A stretch of DNA of 64,000 bases from Chrysogorgia sp. JL179-B06 (GCA_035772405.1 JAYKKM010000153.1:248001-312000); one strand, 5' to 3'; positions 51,401-58,957 are shown, numbered from the stretch's first letter. A program made the numbers and translations. Notes: generated by a model from the letters alone, not told the origin.

Positions 51401-53796
51401 GCAGCAGATTCACTTGAAATTTTCAGTGAACGATCCTGCCATGCTACTTTGTCCGTTAAAGTAAAAAAATGCTCGCGATTTTTTCATTGCATGGGCACTT
51501 TAAAGCATTAATGTTTCGTAGAGATAATCTAAAAAAACGGGCAAATTGGCAGTTGTATCAATCTATTAGAAACAGGGTTAACCAAGCTACAAAACGTAAT
51601 TTCTTCGTTAATAATTTGCGTGCAAACAAAGGTAATACCAAGAAAACCTGGAAATTGCTAAACCAAATTGACCACTGTTAATGGCATGAAGGTGGATTCG
51701 GAAACCATGACACTGAAGTAGATAACACTCACCGTAACAAATGGATGCCGCCTCATCATTAATATTCAGCGTAGCTCCACGCAAGTAAGGGATTCCGCCT
51801 TATTAATATTCAGCGTGGCACCACGAGTAGCACCACGCATTGCGAAATAGGACATGATTGGGCAAGAAGGAGGGATAGTCGTGTCGAACGGAAGTAATTA
51901 GCGCACATAAAATAGGTTATATAAGCTCGGAGCTGGAGTATAATCATCACGATGTTAGGATTACACTTGGTCTGGTCTCTCTGGTTGAACGTTACGATGG
52001 ACACAGGTTTGTTTGAGGTTTCGAGTTTACGTGATAGGAAGATTAAGTGTGTACTTTTGATGTGCTATGCTGAGGAGATTTCATCAACCATTGACACTTT
52101 GGTACGGGAATATCGTGACGGGTACATAGCTCTGGATAACCATGGTCGGCCCTTTTCTCCCGGACGACCGATCAAAGAAGAGTTGCGGATCGGCTGATTT
52201 TATCGGACTTAAGAATTCTTAAACACGAATACAAATCGATTATGAACGTACACGATGCCGAGGACTATCAACGGAAACAGCTTGTGGTATTCGACAACGG
52301 AGACTTCGTCCACATGTACTTGATTTCCCCAAGATTCACGAGAACGTTTTCTTGAGCGCGTTGCCATCCGTATGGACAAACTCCGTAAACACCAGATTAA
52401 TCAGTCTATCGAGGGTTAACGTCTCATCAAAATCGACTTCGTACACTTACTAAATAGATTACTGTAAACATTGTGTAAGGATTTATACTACAAACTGAAG
52501 CCAGTGTGTTAAAAAGCAACTACAAAAAGAGTCCACACAGCCTTATGTCTCATCTTATGACGTCAGTTAAATAGTAAATTGGAGCATGCACGACGTCATG
52601 TGGTATGCTTCATTAAATGCTTCATTAATAGGTATGCCCGACGACCCTAATCTTAACAGCAAAATGCTTCATAGGACAAGAAACAATATACACAGACGCC
52701 ATCGCCACTGAAATCGAGAGACTTTGTGAAGAAAACTGTTGTGGTTGTAAGATTGATCATCCCAGTCAGCGCCAACACGATTGTCATCCATATCAATCAC
52801 GGCAACTATATTATTCAACGACATTGTGCTTCATATGTTTTAAACGATACAATGATTATACTCCAGCTCCGAGCTTACATAGCCTATTTCATATGTGCTA
52901 AGTACTTCCGTTCGACACGACTATCCTATTCTTGCTCAATCATGCCCTATTTTGCAATGTGTGGTACTAGCGTGGTGCTATGCTAAATATTAATAAGGCG
53001 GCATCCCTTTGTTACGGTGAATGGGGGGTAGATATCTACTCACTGATGACAGATTGTTTGGTGTATCGCAAGAGTCCCTCAAGTAAAGCCTCGGGTTTGG
53101 ACAAAATTCCATGCAGTATACTAAAAAGTGTTGCTACCATTATTTTTTTTGAAAAATTGTTTTTTCGCAATGTTATGAAAACATATATGGAAACATGTAT
53201 TCCTTTGCCTTTTTCAATTGCCTTTTTTTCAATTCCCTTTTTTTCAATTCCCTTATTCAATTCGCAAACTGAGCGCCAATTTTCTTTTTCTTCAGCTAAA
53301 GCTAATCGACGCACTATCGCTGCGTGGTGCTTCTGGTAGCTTCCGTGCCTCGTTGTTCGAGTGCTATGTCGCAGAAGCATTGCCCGGTGGTTACCTCGTT
53401 CTACGAAACCATGAGGAGGAAGAAGAAAGGGTGGACCTCACCATGGTTTGTGTGGGTGATGATATGGCAAACAGCACCCTTGGAACATTTGTGCCCGAAA
53501 CGAATTCTTGTCACTATACACCCTGCATGGAAGGTGTGGACATTATTTTAAATGTCAATTGCACGATCTACTTAATTCAATGTTCAATTAACAAAAACAT
53601 TAGGAAAAAGGCTGGTTTTTGGCAAGCCAACAGCGGAAAAGGGTGGAAGGCCGTTCTTCTTGCACCATCACATGTAAAAGAGGATCTTGCAGGTAAATCT
53701 GCACTTGCTACACAGTACAAAGAAAAGAAGTTTGCGTTTTCATGCGCCAGTCATTTGAACAGTTACTTTCTTGATCAGCTCTCTGCACCACAATAA
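30091..53796 (+). CDS. Crinkler/RHS-type (CR-like) protein: P-loop NTPase plus REase-like domain, ten exons
   Basis: Ten exons joined by GT-AG introns give 573 codons and a stop: 30091-30239, 30298-30358, 31974-32061, 43769-43908, 44093-44129, 44227-44324, 44385-44588, 45834-45866, 50565-50975, 53296-53796. Every junction phase agrees. Residues 1-99 are an acidic/polar N-terminal region with no recognised header. Walker A (GSKGVGKT) is at 100-107 and Walker B (FLFIDN) at 165-170. A sensor-like VVCVSS is at 216-221, a helical middle region fills 271-407, and an REase-like domain 408-573 has E429, D489, Q502 and S504. CR proteins (oomycete Crinklers, trypanosome RHS and relatives) combine a STAND-like NTPase with an REase domain and are proposed to act in biological conflict. 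That family assignment is my inference. Two splice sites are weak (donor at 30240, acceptor at 44092). Exons 1-2 are the least certain. Confidence 0.7.
30298..30358 (+). CDS. CR-like gene exon 2
   Basis: A strong acceptor (TTTTTTTCTTTTACTTAAG) precedes one completing base and 20 codons (SGKRGKMDTSTSDEEITLPQ) that end at donor GTAATA. The low-complexity Ser/Asp/Glu segment looks like an unstructured linker. Confidence 0.6.
31845..31913 (-). repeat. GAGGCGGTT terminal-like repeat, inverted copy
   Basis: Read on the minus strand, it starts GGATGAGGCGGTTCAGGG and continues through CGAAAACCGTCTG and four AAAAAACC boxes. It resembles 25965-26040. Confidence 0.4.
31974..32061 (+). CDS. CR-like gene exon 3
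   Basis: The acceptor is TCTTTTTTCAG and the donor a consensus GTAAGT. The 29 codons start HFVNPTQFDQIWNMM and end in the hydrophobic strand AICLL plus one G, which completes the first glycine of Walker A across the next intron. The strand directly before the P-loop is what an NTPase core needs, and this makes the join to exon 4 convincing. Confidence 0.75.
32317..32355 (-). ncRNA. hammerhead-ribozyme-like motif, left repeat of second Penelope-like element
   Basis: On the minus strand the order GTC-AAA-CTGATGA-stem/loop-GCCGAAAC-AT-GTC matches the minimal hammerhead consensus, with an exact CUGANGA core and GAAA. Stem II is short and poorly paired (TAGAAAG ... ATGCC). Confidence 0.45.
32564..33337 (-). 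pseudogene. Penelope-like element: end of reverse transcriptase plus GIY-YIG domain
   Basis: A 257-codon minus-strand frame starts with MTPYLFFNYLNSLHPNIKF and GKLPFLDILV, the conserved segment after the reverse transcriptase palm. It continues through a basic linker and ends with VVYQFTCAGCNARYIGETSR and TRIREH, the GIY-YIG nuclease with its linked Cys pair. Usual Penelope proteins extend another 400-500 residues upstream. Here the upstream palm is present but out of frame (33338-33500). Confidence 0.85.
33338..33500 (-). pseudogene. Penelope-like reverse transcriptase palm fragment
   Basis: Minus-strand frames, broken by frameshifts, contain DGVAMGSPLAP (33462-33492), a hallmark of Penelope-like reverse transcriptases, and FYRRYVNDTFCLF (near 33353-33385). 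The second is the catalytic YxDD box with Asn replacing the first Asp. A shift near 33465 separates the two motifs and another near 33340 separates them from the downstream frame. This copy cannot encode an active enzyme. Confidence 0.75.
33859..33897 (+). ncRNA. hammerhead-ribozyme-like motif, right repeat of second Penelope-like element
   Basis: The sequence GTCAAACTGATGA ... GCCGAAACATGTC is the inverted partner of 32317-32355 and has the intact CUGAUGA and GAAAC cores. It differs from that copy at one base in stem II. Confidence 0.45.
34528..34742. repeat. 215-bp inverted-repeat insertion
   Basis: TCGATCTCCGTCAAAATGGC and GTTCGAAAGTGGAGT at the left pair with ACTCCACTTTCGAACGCCAT and TTTTGACGGAAATCGA at the right. 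It is a small MITE or hairpin lying within the left arm of the larger element. Confidence 0.65.
35200..35487 (+). pseudogene. transposon protein N-terminal zinc-finger-like fragment
   Basis: The plus-strand frame contains CVYCKKTKYKPNTRKKLHSV, then ADETERKCTSLHV and ICAKDLFSSEAKYNAFC before TAA. The pattern C-x2-C ... AKDLxSSEAKYxxxC resembles the DLIASEGKYHLKC motif in the 17-kb palindromic element, so both belong to one broad family. The expected final Cys-Tyr region is cut by the stop. Confidence 0.5.
36067..36290 (+). pseudogene. transposon protein fragment, acidic linker
   Basis: The frame SQEQSEDESENEQYAPPSKR, then TREIPGYYGGSG, ends near a possible donor (GTGTAAGC at 36290). It sits between the zinc-finger-like fragment and the core fragment of the same element and is presumably its linker exon. 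Confidence 0.4.
36364..36735 (+). pseudogene. transposon protein core fragment (DUF6589-like), 5' half
   Basis: The frame has LLLVPGWTEFNIKI, DTIDSPATDMKTVYEVM, LNAVACLFDQAFYAKTMEVY and VVMGRFHLLMMLLGVI. This order (PGWxxFN, sPAtd, DQAxYxK, GxFHxxmxxlGvI) matches a family I know from cnidarian transposons, possibly called DUF6589. A one-base shift near 36700 breaks the frame. In the next frame it reads FGVDGLNELAV up to the hAT insertion at about 36741, and the sequence resumes at 42223. Confidence 0.55.
37547..38100 (+). repeat. 277-bp tandem duplication at the transposase 3' end
   Basis: The block 37547-37823 recurs at 37824-38100 almost unchanged. The copied part includes the last 30 codons of the transposase and downstream sequence. 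Shorter, more diverged copies of its GACCATGTAGGACATTTCATG box occur at about 37125 and 37390. Confidence 0.85.
38004..40466 (-). pseudogene. hAT transposase with one nonsense codon
   Basis: A minus-strand frame from 40466 runs 365 codons to a TAA at 39369 and then, in the same frame, stays open to 38004. The order is complete for ZMYM1/TTF-type hAT transposases: a Ser/Thr-rich N-terminus, a TTF-type finger (WLCYSPSQDGAYCLPCVLFG, PLKHW), the DUF4371 segment with SILADEAADCSN (first catalytic Asp), CRGQGYDGAGAVAG (second Asp), and the C-terminal hAT dimerisation motif (CECERSFSAMRRLKNYTRST). About 820 residues are normal. The single TAA falls between DFI and FIHCKWG. The element would cut and paste DNA and is now presumably inactive unless the stop is read through or is an error. 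Confidence 0.85.
40433..41078 (-). CDS. OTU-domain cysteine protease of the hAT element, exon 2
   Basis: The minus-strand frame after acceptor TTTAAATATAG at 41079 reads SQATGNCLYSSVSLALVGDN, the catalytic-Cys box of OTU deubiquitinases and their transposon relatives (usual form DGNCLFxxxS, here ATGNC). Near its end FQPNHFVPLMFY carries the catalytic His. Asp before the box is replaced by Thr, which occurs in some family members. It overlaps the transposase start at 40433-40466 in another frame, so a fused protein would need a splice or shift. Similar OTU-plus-hAT combinations occur in cnidarian elements. Confidence 0.7.
41414..41649 (-). CDS. OTU-domain protein of the hAT element, exon 1
   Basis: Starting at MASTDVTKLVEHALQSGNDD (41649; an upstream Met exists at 41673), 78 codons plus two bases run to donor GTGAGT at 41413. 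The intron to 41079 joins AG with A and makes an Arg codon in the correct phase, giving CIAFR then SQATGNC. The segment is helical and precedes the OTU box, as in related transposon proteins. Confidence 0.65.
42223..42482 (+). pseudogene. transposon protein core fragment (DUF6589-like), 3' half
   Basis: Directly after the hAT terminus the plus frame reads VQSDVVAEGSIDKVLSGKR, then AFFDVKVIPSGATFHVVAEK and SKRVDVVLDV before TAA. In the related family the phrase GL.d.l.esgvVAeGS...vL.Gk follows the MGRFH segment, so this continues the fragment ending at 36740. The frame ends where an unrelated minus-strand frame begins. Confidence 0.5.
42475..42852 (-). other. 125-codon open frame, unrecognised
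   Basis: The minus-strand frame has the well-formed segments ASGEESGRVHMSVHLGTAFK, STVHSLLHVLYRRVVPVL and PNKLNEIDCSLPSRAHEEKG. It looks more protein-like than the plus-strand frames it overlaps. I do not recognise the family. It may be another gene or a rearranged piece of the older transposon. Confidence 0.3.
43769..43908 (+). CDS. CR-like gene exon 4 (Walker A)
   Basis: Acceptor TATGATAG, donor GTAAGT. The exon supplies GA of the split glycine codon and then SKGVGKTSILKAL, the P-loop that binds the phosphates of ATP or GTP. It is followed by a 15-bp repeat that encodes KDESK-like units (residues about 117-135), a charged low-complexity insertion directly behind the P-loop helix. Confidence 0.85.
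44093..44129 (+). CDS. CR-like gene exon 5 (short, predicted by phase)
   Basis: Exon 4 ends in phase 0 and exon 6 needs one preceding base, so an intermediate exon is required. The segment after AG at 44091-44092 (SDFNEKVTKLEN plus one base, donor GTAAAT) fits both phases. The stronger-looking acceptor at 44070-44071 would add six codons and an in-frame TAG, so the downstream site was chosen. Confidence 0.45.
44227..44324 (+). CDS. CR-like gene exon 6 (Walker B)
   Basis: The acceptor is TTTTTAATCAG and the donor GTAATT. The frame gives RRFLFIDNIQLLLENENAK, in which four hydrophobic residues followed by D-N form a Walker B-like strand. Asp169 would bind the metal ion. Confidence 0.75.
44385..44588 (+). 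CDS. CR-like gene exon 7 (sensor region)
   Basis: Acceptor TGTATTCAG, donor GTACAT, 68 codons in phase 0 at both ends. It contains LRVVCVSSRGG, a hydrophobic strand ending in SS as in the sensor-1 region of STAND-type NTPases, and then HVVFVNPEEMV. An (T)9 run at 44418-44426 could be an error site. Confidence 0.75.
44764..44782 (+). repeat. (GT)n microsatellite
   Basis: Nine GT dinucleotides in intron 7 of the CR-like gene. Confidence 0.85.
45068..45246 (+). repeat. 21-bp minisatellite in intron 7
   Basis: About eight copies of CTCTTCGGAGGACAATTCAAC. Because the unit is a multiple of three, all frames stay open and give repeats such as LFGGQFS. I see no sign that it is translated. Confidence 0.8.
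45270..45360 (-). repeat. lone copy of the 163-bp satellite unit
   Basis: Its reverse complement (TGTAATATTAAACAGATGTA, AGTTGAATTGTTGCATAAAA, ACATAAAGATAAAATAGTTG) matches the tandem units at 60979-61955. Confidence 0.75.
45607..45753. repeat. 147-bp near-perfect hairpin element
   Basis: CATGGCATTTGGGTTGATTA at the left is matched exactly by TAATCAACCCAAATGCCATG at the right, and the pairing continues through GAGGTTTAGTAAAAGTCCCT and its complement to a small loop at CGGGGCTTCGCCC. It lies 80 bp before exon 8. Confidence 0.8.
45834..45866 (+). CDS. CR-like gene exon 8 (33 bp)
   Basis: A micro-exon of exactly 11 codons (SLPADMYEKNK) lies between acceptor GCACTTGTTTTAG and consensus donor GTAAGT, in phase 0 at both ends. 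It is supported only by the splice signals and phase. Confidence 0.55.
45905..49820. mobile_element. 3.9-kb fold-back element in intron 8
   Basis: The left part 45918-46600 (GGGATGCCGCCTCATTAGAT, TCATTTCGAACGTTATGACT, AAACGTCGCTCTTTAGATCT, CGATCTTGGCTGAATATTAT) returns inverted at 49130-49810. A shorter inner block (GATAAGTTGGCCTAGCAACG) also occurs inverted at 46660 and 48680, and another (ATTCCAAATA...) at 46770 and 47840. The interior frames, including a 145-codon minus frame at 48894-49331, mirror each other and show no known domain. Confidence 0.7.
49842..49866 (+). repeat. (AAT)n microsatellite
   Basis: Eight AAT triplets. Confidence 0.85.
50455..50560 (+). repeat. CATTG pentamer repeat at a splice acceptor
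   Basis: CATTG and TATTA/CATTG units repeat for about 105 bp and run straight into the acceptor of exon 9 at 50563-50564, serving as its T-rich tract. Confidence 0.8.
50565..50975 (+). CDS. CR-like gene exon 9 (helical middle region)
   Basis: The acceptor follows a tract of CATTG repeats (TTGTATTGCCAG) and the donor is GTAAGT. The 137 codons begin DIFDNWLKFTGF and end with WTLLKEEDRKIMVVSTQAQK and a short tail. The minus-strand exon 62790-63197 is the same length within one codon and shares WTxLKxE...ITVVSxxAQ, so selection at the protein level is likely. The region probably forms the helical or winged-helix part after the NTPase core. Confidence 0.8.
51049..51503. mobile_element. MITE flanked by TTAA in intron 9
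   Basis: TTAA-AGTGCCCATGCAATGAAA at the left mirrors TTTCATTGCATGGGCACT-TTAA at the right, and the pairing continues inward for over 100 bp (GGACAAAGTAGCATGGCAGG and its complement). It is related by its first bases to the element at 29065. Confidence 0.8.
51735..53022. mobile_element. 1.3-kb fold-back element in intron 9
   Basis: The left arm 51735-51955 (GTAACAAATGGATGCCGCCT, TCCGTTCGACACGACTAT in complement, GCTCGGAGCTGGAGTATAAT) is inverted at 52850-53022. The outer motif GGATGCCGCCT and its complement are shared with the element at 45905-49820, so both belong to one family. Interior frames show no known domain. Confidence 0.7.
53296..53796 (+). CDS. CR-like gene exon 10 (REase-like domain)
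   Basis: The acceptor is TTTCTTTTTCTTCAG. The frame has RASLFECYVAEALPGGYLV, then MEGVDIILN, IYLIQCSINKN and KGWKAVLLAP, and ends at TAA. LFE...D...QxS follows the order of the restriction-endonuclease fold as found in Crinkler/RHS proteins. The usual catalytic Lys is replaced by Ser504, so cleavage activity is doubtful. Confidence 0.85.
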   Translation, partial: LKLIDALSLRGASGSFRASLFECYVAEALPGGYLVLRNHEEEEERVDLTMVCVGDDMANSTLGTFVPETNSCHYTPCMEGVDIILNVNCTIYLIQCSINKNIRKKAGFWQANSGKGWKAVLLAPSHVKEDLAGKSALATQYKEKKFAFSCASHLNSYFLDQLSAPQ

Positions 53797-53799
53797 ATT

Positions 53800-54480
53800 T
53801 TACATTTATGGGTTAATCATATCAATTTATAATGTTGATATTTTTTGAAGACTGGAGTTGGCGGATATATGAAGGTTTCTGCCAGTTTCACCAATATAGT
53901 GTCCTGGCAGTCGGTACATTTGATCTTCTAAACTGCACCCTATCTTTCATGAGGCTGTTCTTTGTTTTTCACGTTAGTCAGTATATGCTTAACGCAGTTC
54001 ACCAACTTTGATTTAATATTTTCTCCTGAAATTTTGCACATCATTCTATATCTGAAAGTTAGTAATCGTACTAAAATTTCAGTTCGTTTCACCTATTCCT
54101 TCGTGATTTGTAAAATTGGGGTGTACTTTAACGATATAGGGTGGAAGTGATGTAATATTTTATCCTGCACCAATCTGCAACTTTAGTAAAAAAATATCAA
54201 TATGTATCTAATTATCAATCTAAATGTAAATAATATCTCAAAATAGTGTGGTGAATAAAACTTGAACTTGAATGATGTTCAAAATGCTTGACGTGCTTCA
54301 TTTCTTGCGATTAACAATTTGTATCATTTTTTGTCTTAAAATGTTATATTTCAAAATTTGAAATTTTCCTTCACCATAAATCCTTAGAACATGTAGTTTC
54401 ATCGAGTGAAATGCCAAATATTACTTGTGTCCAAGCGAGGGTGATAATCTCGACGGGGTAGGGATCGATTTCTTACGAAT
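53800..54480. other. intergenic, with a Penelope-flank-like segment
   Basis: No gene seen. The block 54355-54432 (GAAATTTTCCTTCACCATAA, TCGAGTGAAATGCCAAATAT) matches 25490-25558 beside the first Penelope-like element, so it is a dispersed repeat. An AATAAA lies at 54255, about 460 bp after the CR-like stop codon; closer polyadenylation signals were not obvious. Confidence 0.4.
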
Positions 54481-54486
54481 AGTTTG

Positions 54487-54556
54487 TATATATATATATA
54501 TATATATATATTCCTTTTGAATTATATATAAGTTTGTATATATATATATATATATT
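54487..54556. repeat. (TA)n microsatellites
   Basis: Two TA runs separated by a short segment that is itself duplicated (ATTCCTTTTGAAT). Confidence 0.85.
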
Positions 54557-54681
54557 CCTTTTGAATCAAAGTATTTTATTGTGGAACTGTTGTGAAAGGC
54601 TGGTGAAATATACTAAAACGAATGTGATGTTGTTCACGGAACGTTGAAAGTGCTCAATACCATAAAGGTAGAGCGAATATA

Positions 54682-54815
54682 GTGAAAGTGGTCTCACCTC
54701 AAAATGATAAAAGCCGCAACTGTCAGTTTCACGCAAGAATTCGCCTGACGATCGCCTTGCGTGAAACTGACAGTTGCGGCTTTTATCATTTTGAGGTAAG
54801 ACCACTTTCACTATA
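54682..54815. repeat. 134-bp hairpin
   Basis: GTGAAAGTGGTCTCACCTCA and AAGCCGCAACTGTCAGTTTC at the left pair with the complementary sequences at 54760-54815. The loop is about 25 bp. A (TA)n/(CTATATAT)n tract follows to 54888. Confidence 0.8.
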
Positions 54816-54888
54816 TATATATATATATCTCTATATATATCTCTATATATATCTCTATATATATATCTCTATATATATCTCTATATAG
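54816..54888. repeat. (CTATATAT)n microsatellite
   Basis: TA dinucleotides interrupted regularly by CT. Confidence 0.85.
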
Positions 54889-54889
54889 A

Positions 54890-57640
54890 CTGAGTTAAAA
54901 CAACTCTGTTCAGGGAGTTTAGCAAACAAGGAGTCATTTTAACTCCAACATGGAGTTGTTTAAGATTTAGGTTGCCCACCGTGGCCCGAGTCAAAATGTC
55001 GAACACCTCCTGAACTCTATTTCCCTGTATTTAAAAGATTTTCTTCAAAACATCCGTTTTTGTGGGAGGATGTCTTAAAATTTGGCACAGCAACCACTTG
55101 CTATGACCTTTCTACCCCCCCAAAATGTGTGCTTTTTTCCCCCACACCAGACGAAAGGCATCTCCCGTCGATGCCTACACTAAAATCAGGCCTATTGCAG
55201 GTTGAAACAACGAACCAGACCGCAGAAAGTTGGTGCAAAACATTAGTTTATCTTTTTCCTGGATTTTCTCAAACCGAGAGAGTTTTGCTTTATCAAATTT
55301 GTGGAAAGTCTAAATGGAAGGGAATTTGATGTATTGCCCTCATTTTTGGATTGCAAATGTACATCATAGTGCTTTATGAATCAGGTAGACAGTTTTTAAA
55401 ACTTTGCGGTTTTGCCATGGTTGCCATGGTTGCAGTTTTTTCAGCGTTAAGACAAAACTACAATCCTGGTCACCAAGCGTAAACCTGTGACGCAACTTCC
55501 TGTCTCTAGTTACTCATACGAAACTATACTCGTTTTCACGCATTCCCTATTGTCAGCCCCCCCTTGCCCCCCAATTCAATGTTGAGCGAACATCTGGGGA
55601 ACCTTTCACCAAATCCAACATTAAAATGGGGGGGGGGGACTTAGCCCTTACTAAAGGGGACTTGAAAATTGTTATTTTAGTTGGACAGTGTCCCAACAAT
55701 TTTGACCAGGATTGTCTGAGTATATAATTTTACTCAATTATTATATCTGTGGAATAACCCATACTTAAATTAAATGTTTTTTCTTTATTCTGGGTCACCG
55801 CCAAGGACACCAGCTCAAGTCGTGTTCTGATATGCTTTGCTTGTATTAACTGTGTAATGTACACAGTTAATCTCTCGATCCCTCTTTTCCTCTTGTCGCC
55901 ACGCTTGGGTCCTTTCGCCGTTCTCTTCTTTGACAAAAATGTTAAAATTGCATATATAATTAGCTGTGCAGTCATATATAATCACTCAGCCCATAGCTCA
56001 GCCACAGTACTCCATGTGTCAACTGTATATTTCTTGCATAAACGTTTCTTAAATGAGAACTGAACCTGTCACACTTATAATACTGCCTCGTCCCCAGTCG
56101 CTCGCGTACAAATTGAGAGCCCAGAAATGTGAGAGGAAGGCGCGCGAGGAACGACGGGAAGGGGAGAGAGCGAGAAGCGACTGGGAAATCCTGCATCCAA
56201 AATGGTGTTCTCTGTAATGGCCACTAATTTGAGTAATCTCTATATAGAGATCAGCGAATGGGATTTGCAGCTAGAGACAGGAATTGCACCAACGCAATAT
56301 TGGTCTGACAATATAAAATACTTGTCGATGACGTTTAAATTAAAGATTTATAGGTAAAATACTATAGTTCGATGACAATTTTTAAATTATTTGCGTGAAT
56401 ATATACGCGCTACAATTGCCAAAATACCAGTACACTTTTGCTTTATATGAATATTAATATGCTTTGTAGAGGAAATATGTAGGATATAGTAAATTATTCC
56501 AGGTCAAACACTGACAAAATATAGTTTAAATTGCATAACTATGGCGGTGTAACGTTGTCATAAAAGCTGTAAACAAGGGTGGGTGATGACTGATGTATTA
56601 TATTATATTATGTTGCTATGTGCTATTACTACCGACGTACCTGAGTTTGAATGATTTCCACCTTTACAATGTATATATCGATTATCAAATACAATATATG
56701 CCGTTATAACGGCACTCGAGAAGCTGGTAAAACACTCGGCGGTATATCGCCGTTTAATATAAAACACTCGTGCGCTGTTATTTAATACTCGAATACGATA
56801 ATCACACGCGGTTTTCACCTACAAAGAGCTATTTATATAGACCAATATGGCATCGGCGTATTCTCTAGCTGCAAGTTTGTCAAGCGACTTCGCGTCTTCG
56901 CCATTTCCAAAGCCATTTGCAATGTTTCGATCAAATTTGCATTGTTTCGACACACGATTTCGCAGGCTCTAAAATTCTCATTTATCGCCTTCCCATCAAC
57001 CCTTGTTTTTATCACCTTCCCATCAACCATTGCTGGCACTCTATTGCTAGCCTCCCGATTAAGAGCCTGCGGAGGAGGTAGCTTATAATACACATAAAGT
57101 TCTGTATGTTGGTGACACTGAAGTGACAAAATACCTAAAATAAAGCGAATTTTTAACAGTACTCCATCTACGGCCTAAATATAATTATAATTATATTACT
57201 CTTTAACTTATTACCACAATTTTTGTGGAGTACTGTTGTTTATCAGAGTAGAACCGTCTGGACAGCACTAATTCAGCATCTACGGCGTAAATATCTATCA
57301 GTCCAACCGAAAATGTCCAATGATTGATCACTAATTTCAGTCGTATAAACACCTATTTTAATGGAGCACTGCGGTGGAGTACTGTCACATTGGCTTGTTG
57401 TCAACAATCGCTCGCGCGAAACACCTTAGATTGGGGGTAGGCTTACTTGAGGAAAATATTCAGAAATTCTCTCACTGGAGATACACATTTCTCCAGTAAG
57501 TCATTATGCACGTGTGACGAAATTCCAGACATTTGCATATATCAAACAAACTGATATATCTAAAAAAGAAAGCAAAGAAACGAAAATCTTCAAAAGAAGT
57601 TGTTACTTTATCATTTTAAAAGTTCTTCCAAATAAGACAA
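54890..57640. other. intergenic stretch without recognised genes
   Basis: Frames of up to 98 codons occur (for example 56833-57129 on the minus strand), but none has a recognised motif or a splice context. A G run at 55628-55638 and a tandem GCCATGGTT near 55417 are low-complexity marks. Confidence 0.35.
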
Positions 57641-57647
57641 TAAACAG

Positions 57648-58010
57648 GGGCGCAACTAGAAAATTTCGAGGGCAGGGGTTGAACGCAAAAAAAGGGCAAA
57701 GTCGGTCAAGGTGAACAGCAACCTCCACGGGGGTCGTGGAACATGCTCCCCCGGAAAATTTTTTGAAAACTAGAGTCTCTGAAATGTTATTTCCTGCATT
57801 CTGAGACTGTTCCTCACAGAATTGTCAGGTTCATTGATTGTACCTAAAAAAAGGGCAAAGTCGCTCAAGGCGAACAGCAACCTCTAGGGGGGTCGGGTGG
57901 CATGCTCCCCCAGAAAAGTTTTTGAAAACTAGAGTCTCTGAAATGGTATTTCCTGCATTCTGAGACTGTTCCTCACAGAATTGTCAGGTTCATTGATTGT
58001 ACCCAAAATG
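57648..58010 (+). mobile_element. hAT-like terminus with an internal tandem duplication
   Basis: CAGGGGCGCAACTAGAAAAT at 57648 resembles a ZMYM-type hAT end. A block of about 162 bp then occurs twice (57687-57847 and 57848-58009), each with GTCTCTGAAATGGTATTTCC and GCATTCTGAGACTGTTCC. The same phrase (CTCTGAAATGGCATTTCCTG) occurs at 36838 just inside the intact hAT element, so this is a solo end or relic of a related element. Confidence 0.6.
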
Positions 58011-58106
58011 TGCACCTTTGGGAGGTTAGAAAGTTTGTAAGAACCGACATGGCACCAGAATTCAAGGGGAAAATGAACCAGACCAGGGTGTATTTCCGTA
58101 GAATAG

Positions 58107-58170
58107 GGTATATCTCTGTAGAACGAGCGGTCTCCGTAGAACGAGCTGTCTCCGTAGAACGAGCTGTCAC
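58107..58170 (+). repeat. 20-bp minisatellite
   Basis: Three copies of TCTCCGTAGAACGAGC(G/T)G. Confidence 0.8.
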
Positions 58171-58460
58171 GCATGCGTCACATAACACCCCAATCTCAAG
58201 AAGAATTTTTGAAAGCGTGTTTTGGCGAGTTCTTCATGTCCGCGGTAAAGGGAGAACAAAATATCCGCTCAAAATCGTCGCTCGGCCACAAATTCAAGCG
58301 TATAGCACAAACATTGACGCTGAAACAAGGTTTGTTGACGAATCCTAAAAATTTGGAAACATACGAAGTCATTTCCTTCTCAAATTAAACAAATTCAAAA
58401 TTGATTCCAGAGCCTTGCAGTTAAAACATTCTGTTGTGTTAGTACCACGGCTCTACACAA

Positions 58461-58590
58461 CTATGTGCTGTGCCTGCCCTTATTGTACTATGCATTCGTT
58501 GTGCTGTGCCTACCCTTATTGTGCTGTGCCTGCCCTTATTGTGCTGTGCCTACCCTTATTGTACTGTGCCTGCCCTTATTGTCCCTTTGA
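58461..58590 (+). repeat. 20-bp minisatellite
   Basis: About six copies of CTGTGCCT(G/A)CCCTTATTGT. Confidence 0.85.
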
Positions 58591-58957
58591 TACGCCTGTC
58601 CTTATTACGATATGGATTTTGATCCTGATGCCCCTTTATAAAGACTACCAATTCGTGGACAAAAAGAAAATGAGGACATTTCCAGGAGATGAGATCTACG
58701 CGAATTAGAGTTAATACAAGGGATATACAGTGTATAGAGATTTAATATAGTTAGCTTTATGATATATAATAATAAACAGATCTCGAGACGGAATTATTAA
58801 ACAATATTAACGTAGGTTAAGATGGGACAATATGGTTTTATCCACTTTGCAATTGAAATATTTCTGAAAACAAGCACTGGAAAACAGCCTTAATGATTAT
58901 TACAGTGATTATACTCAATTGCTACATAATTATCCCATAAATGTCCTCTAAAAATAT

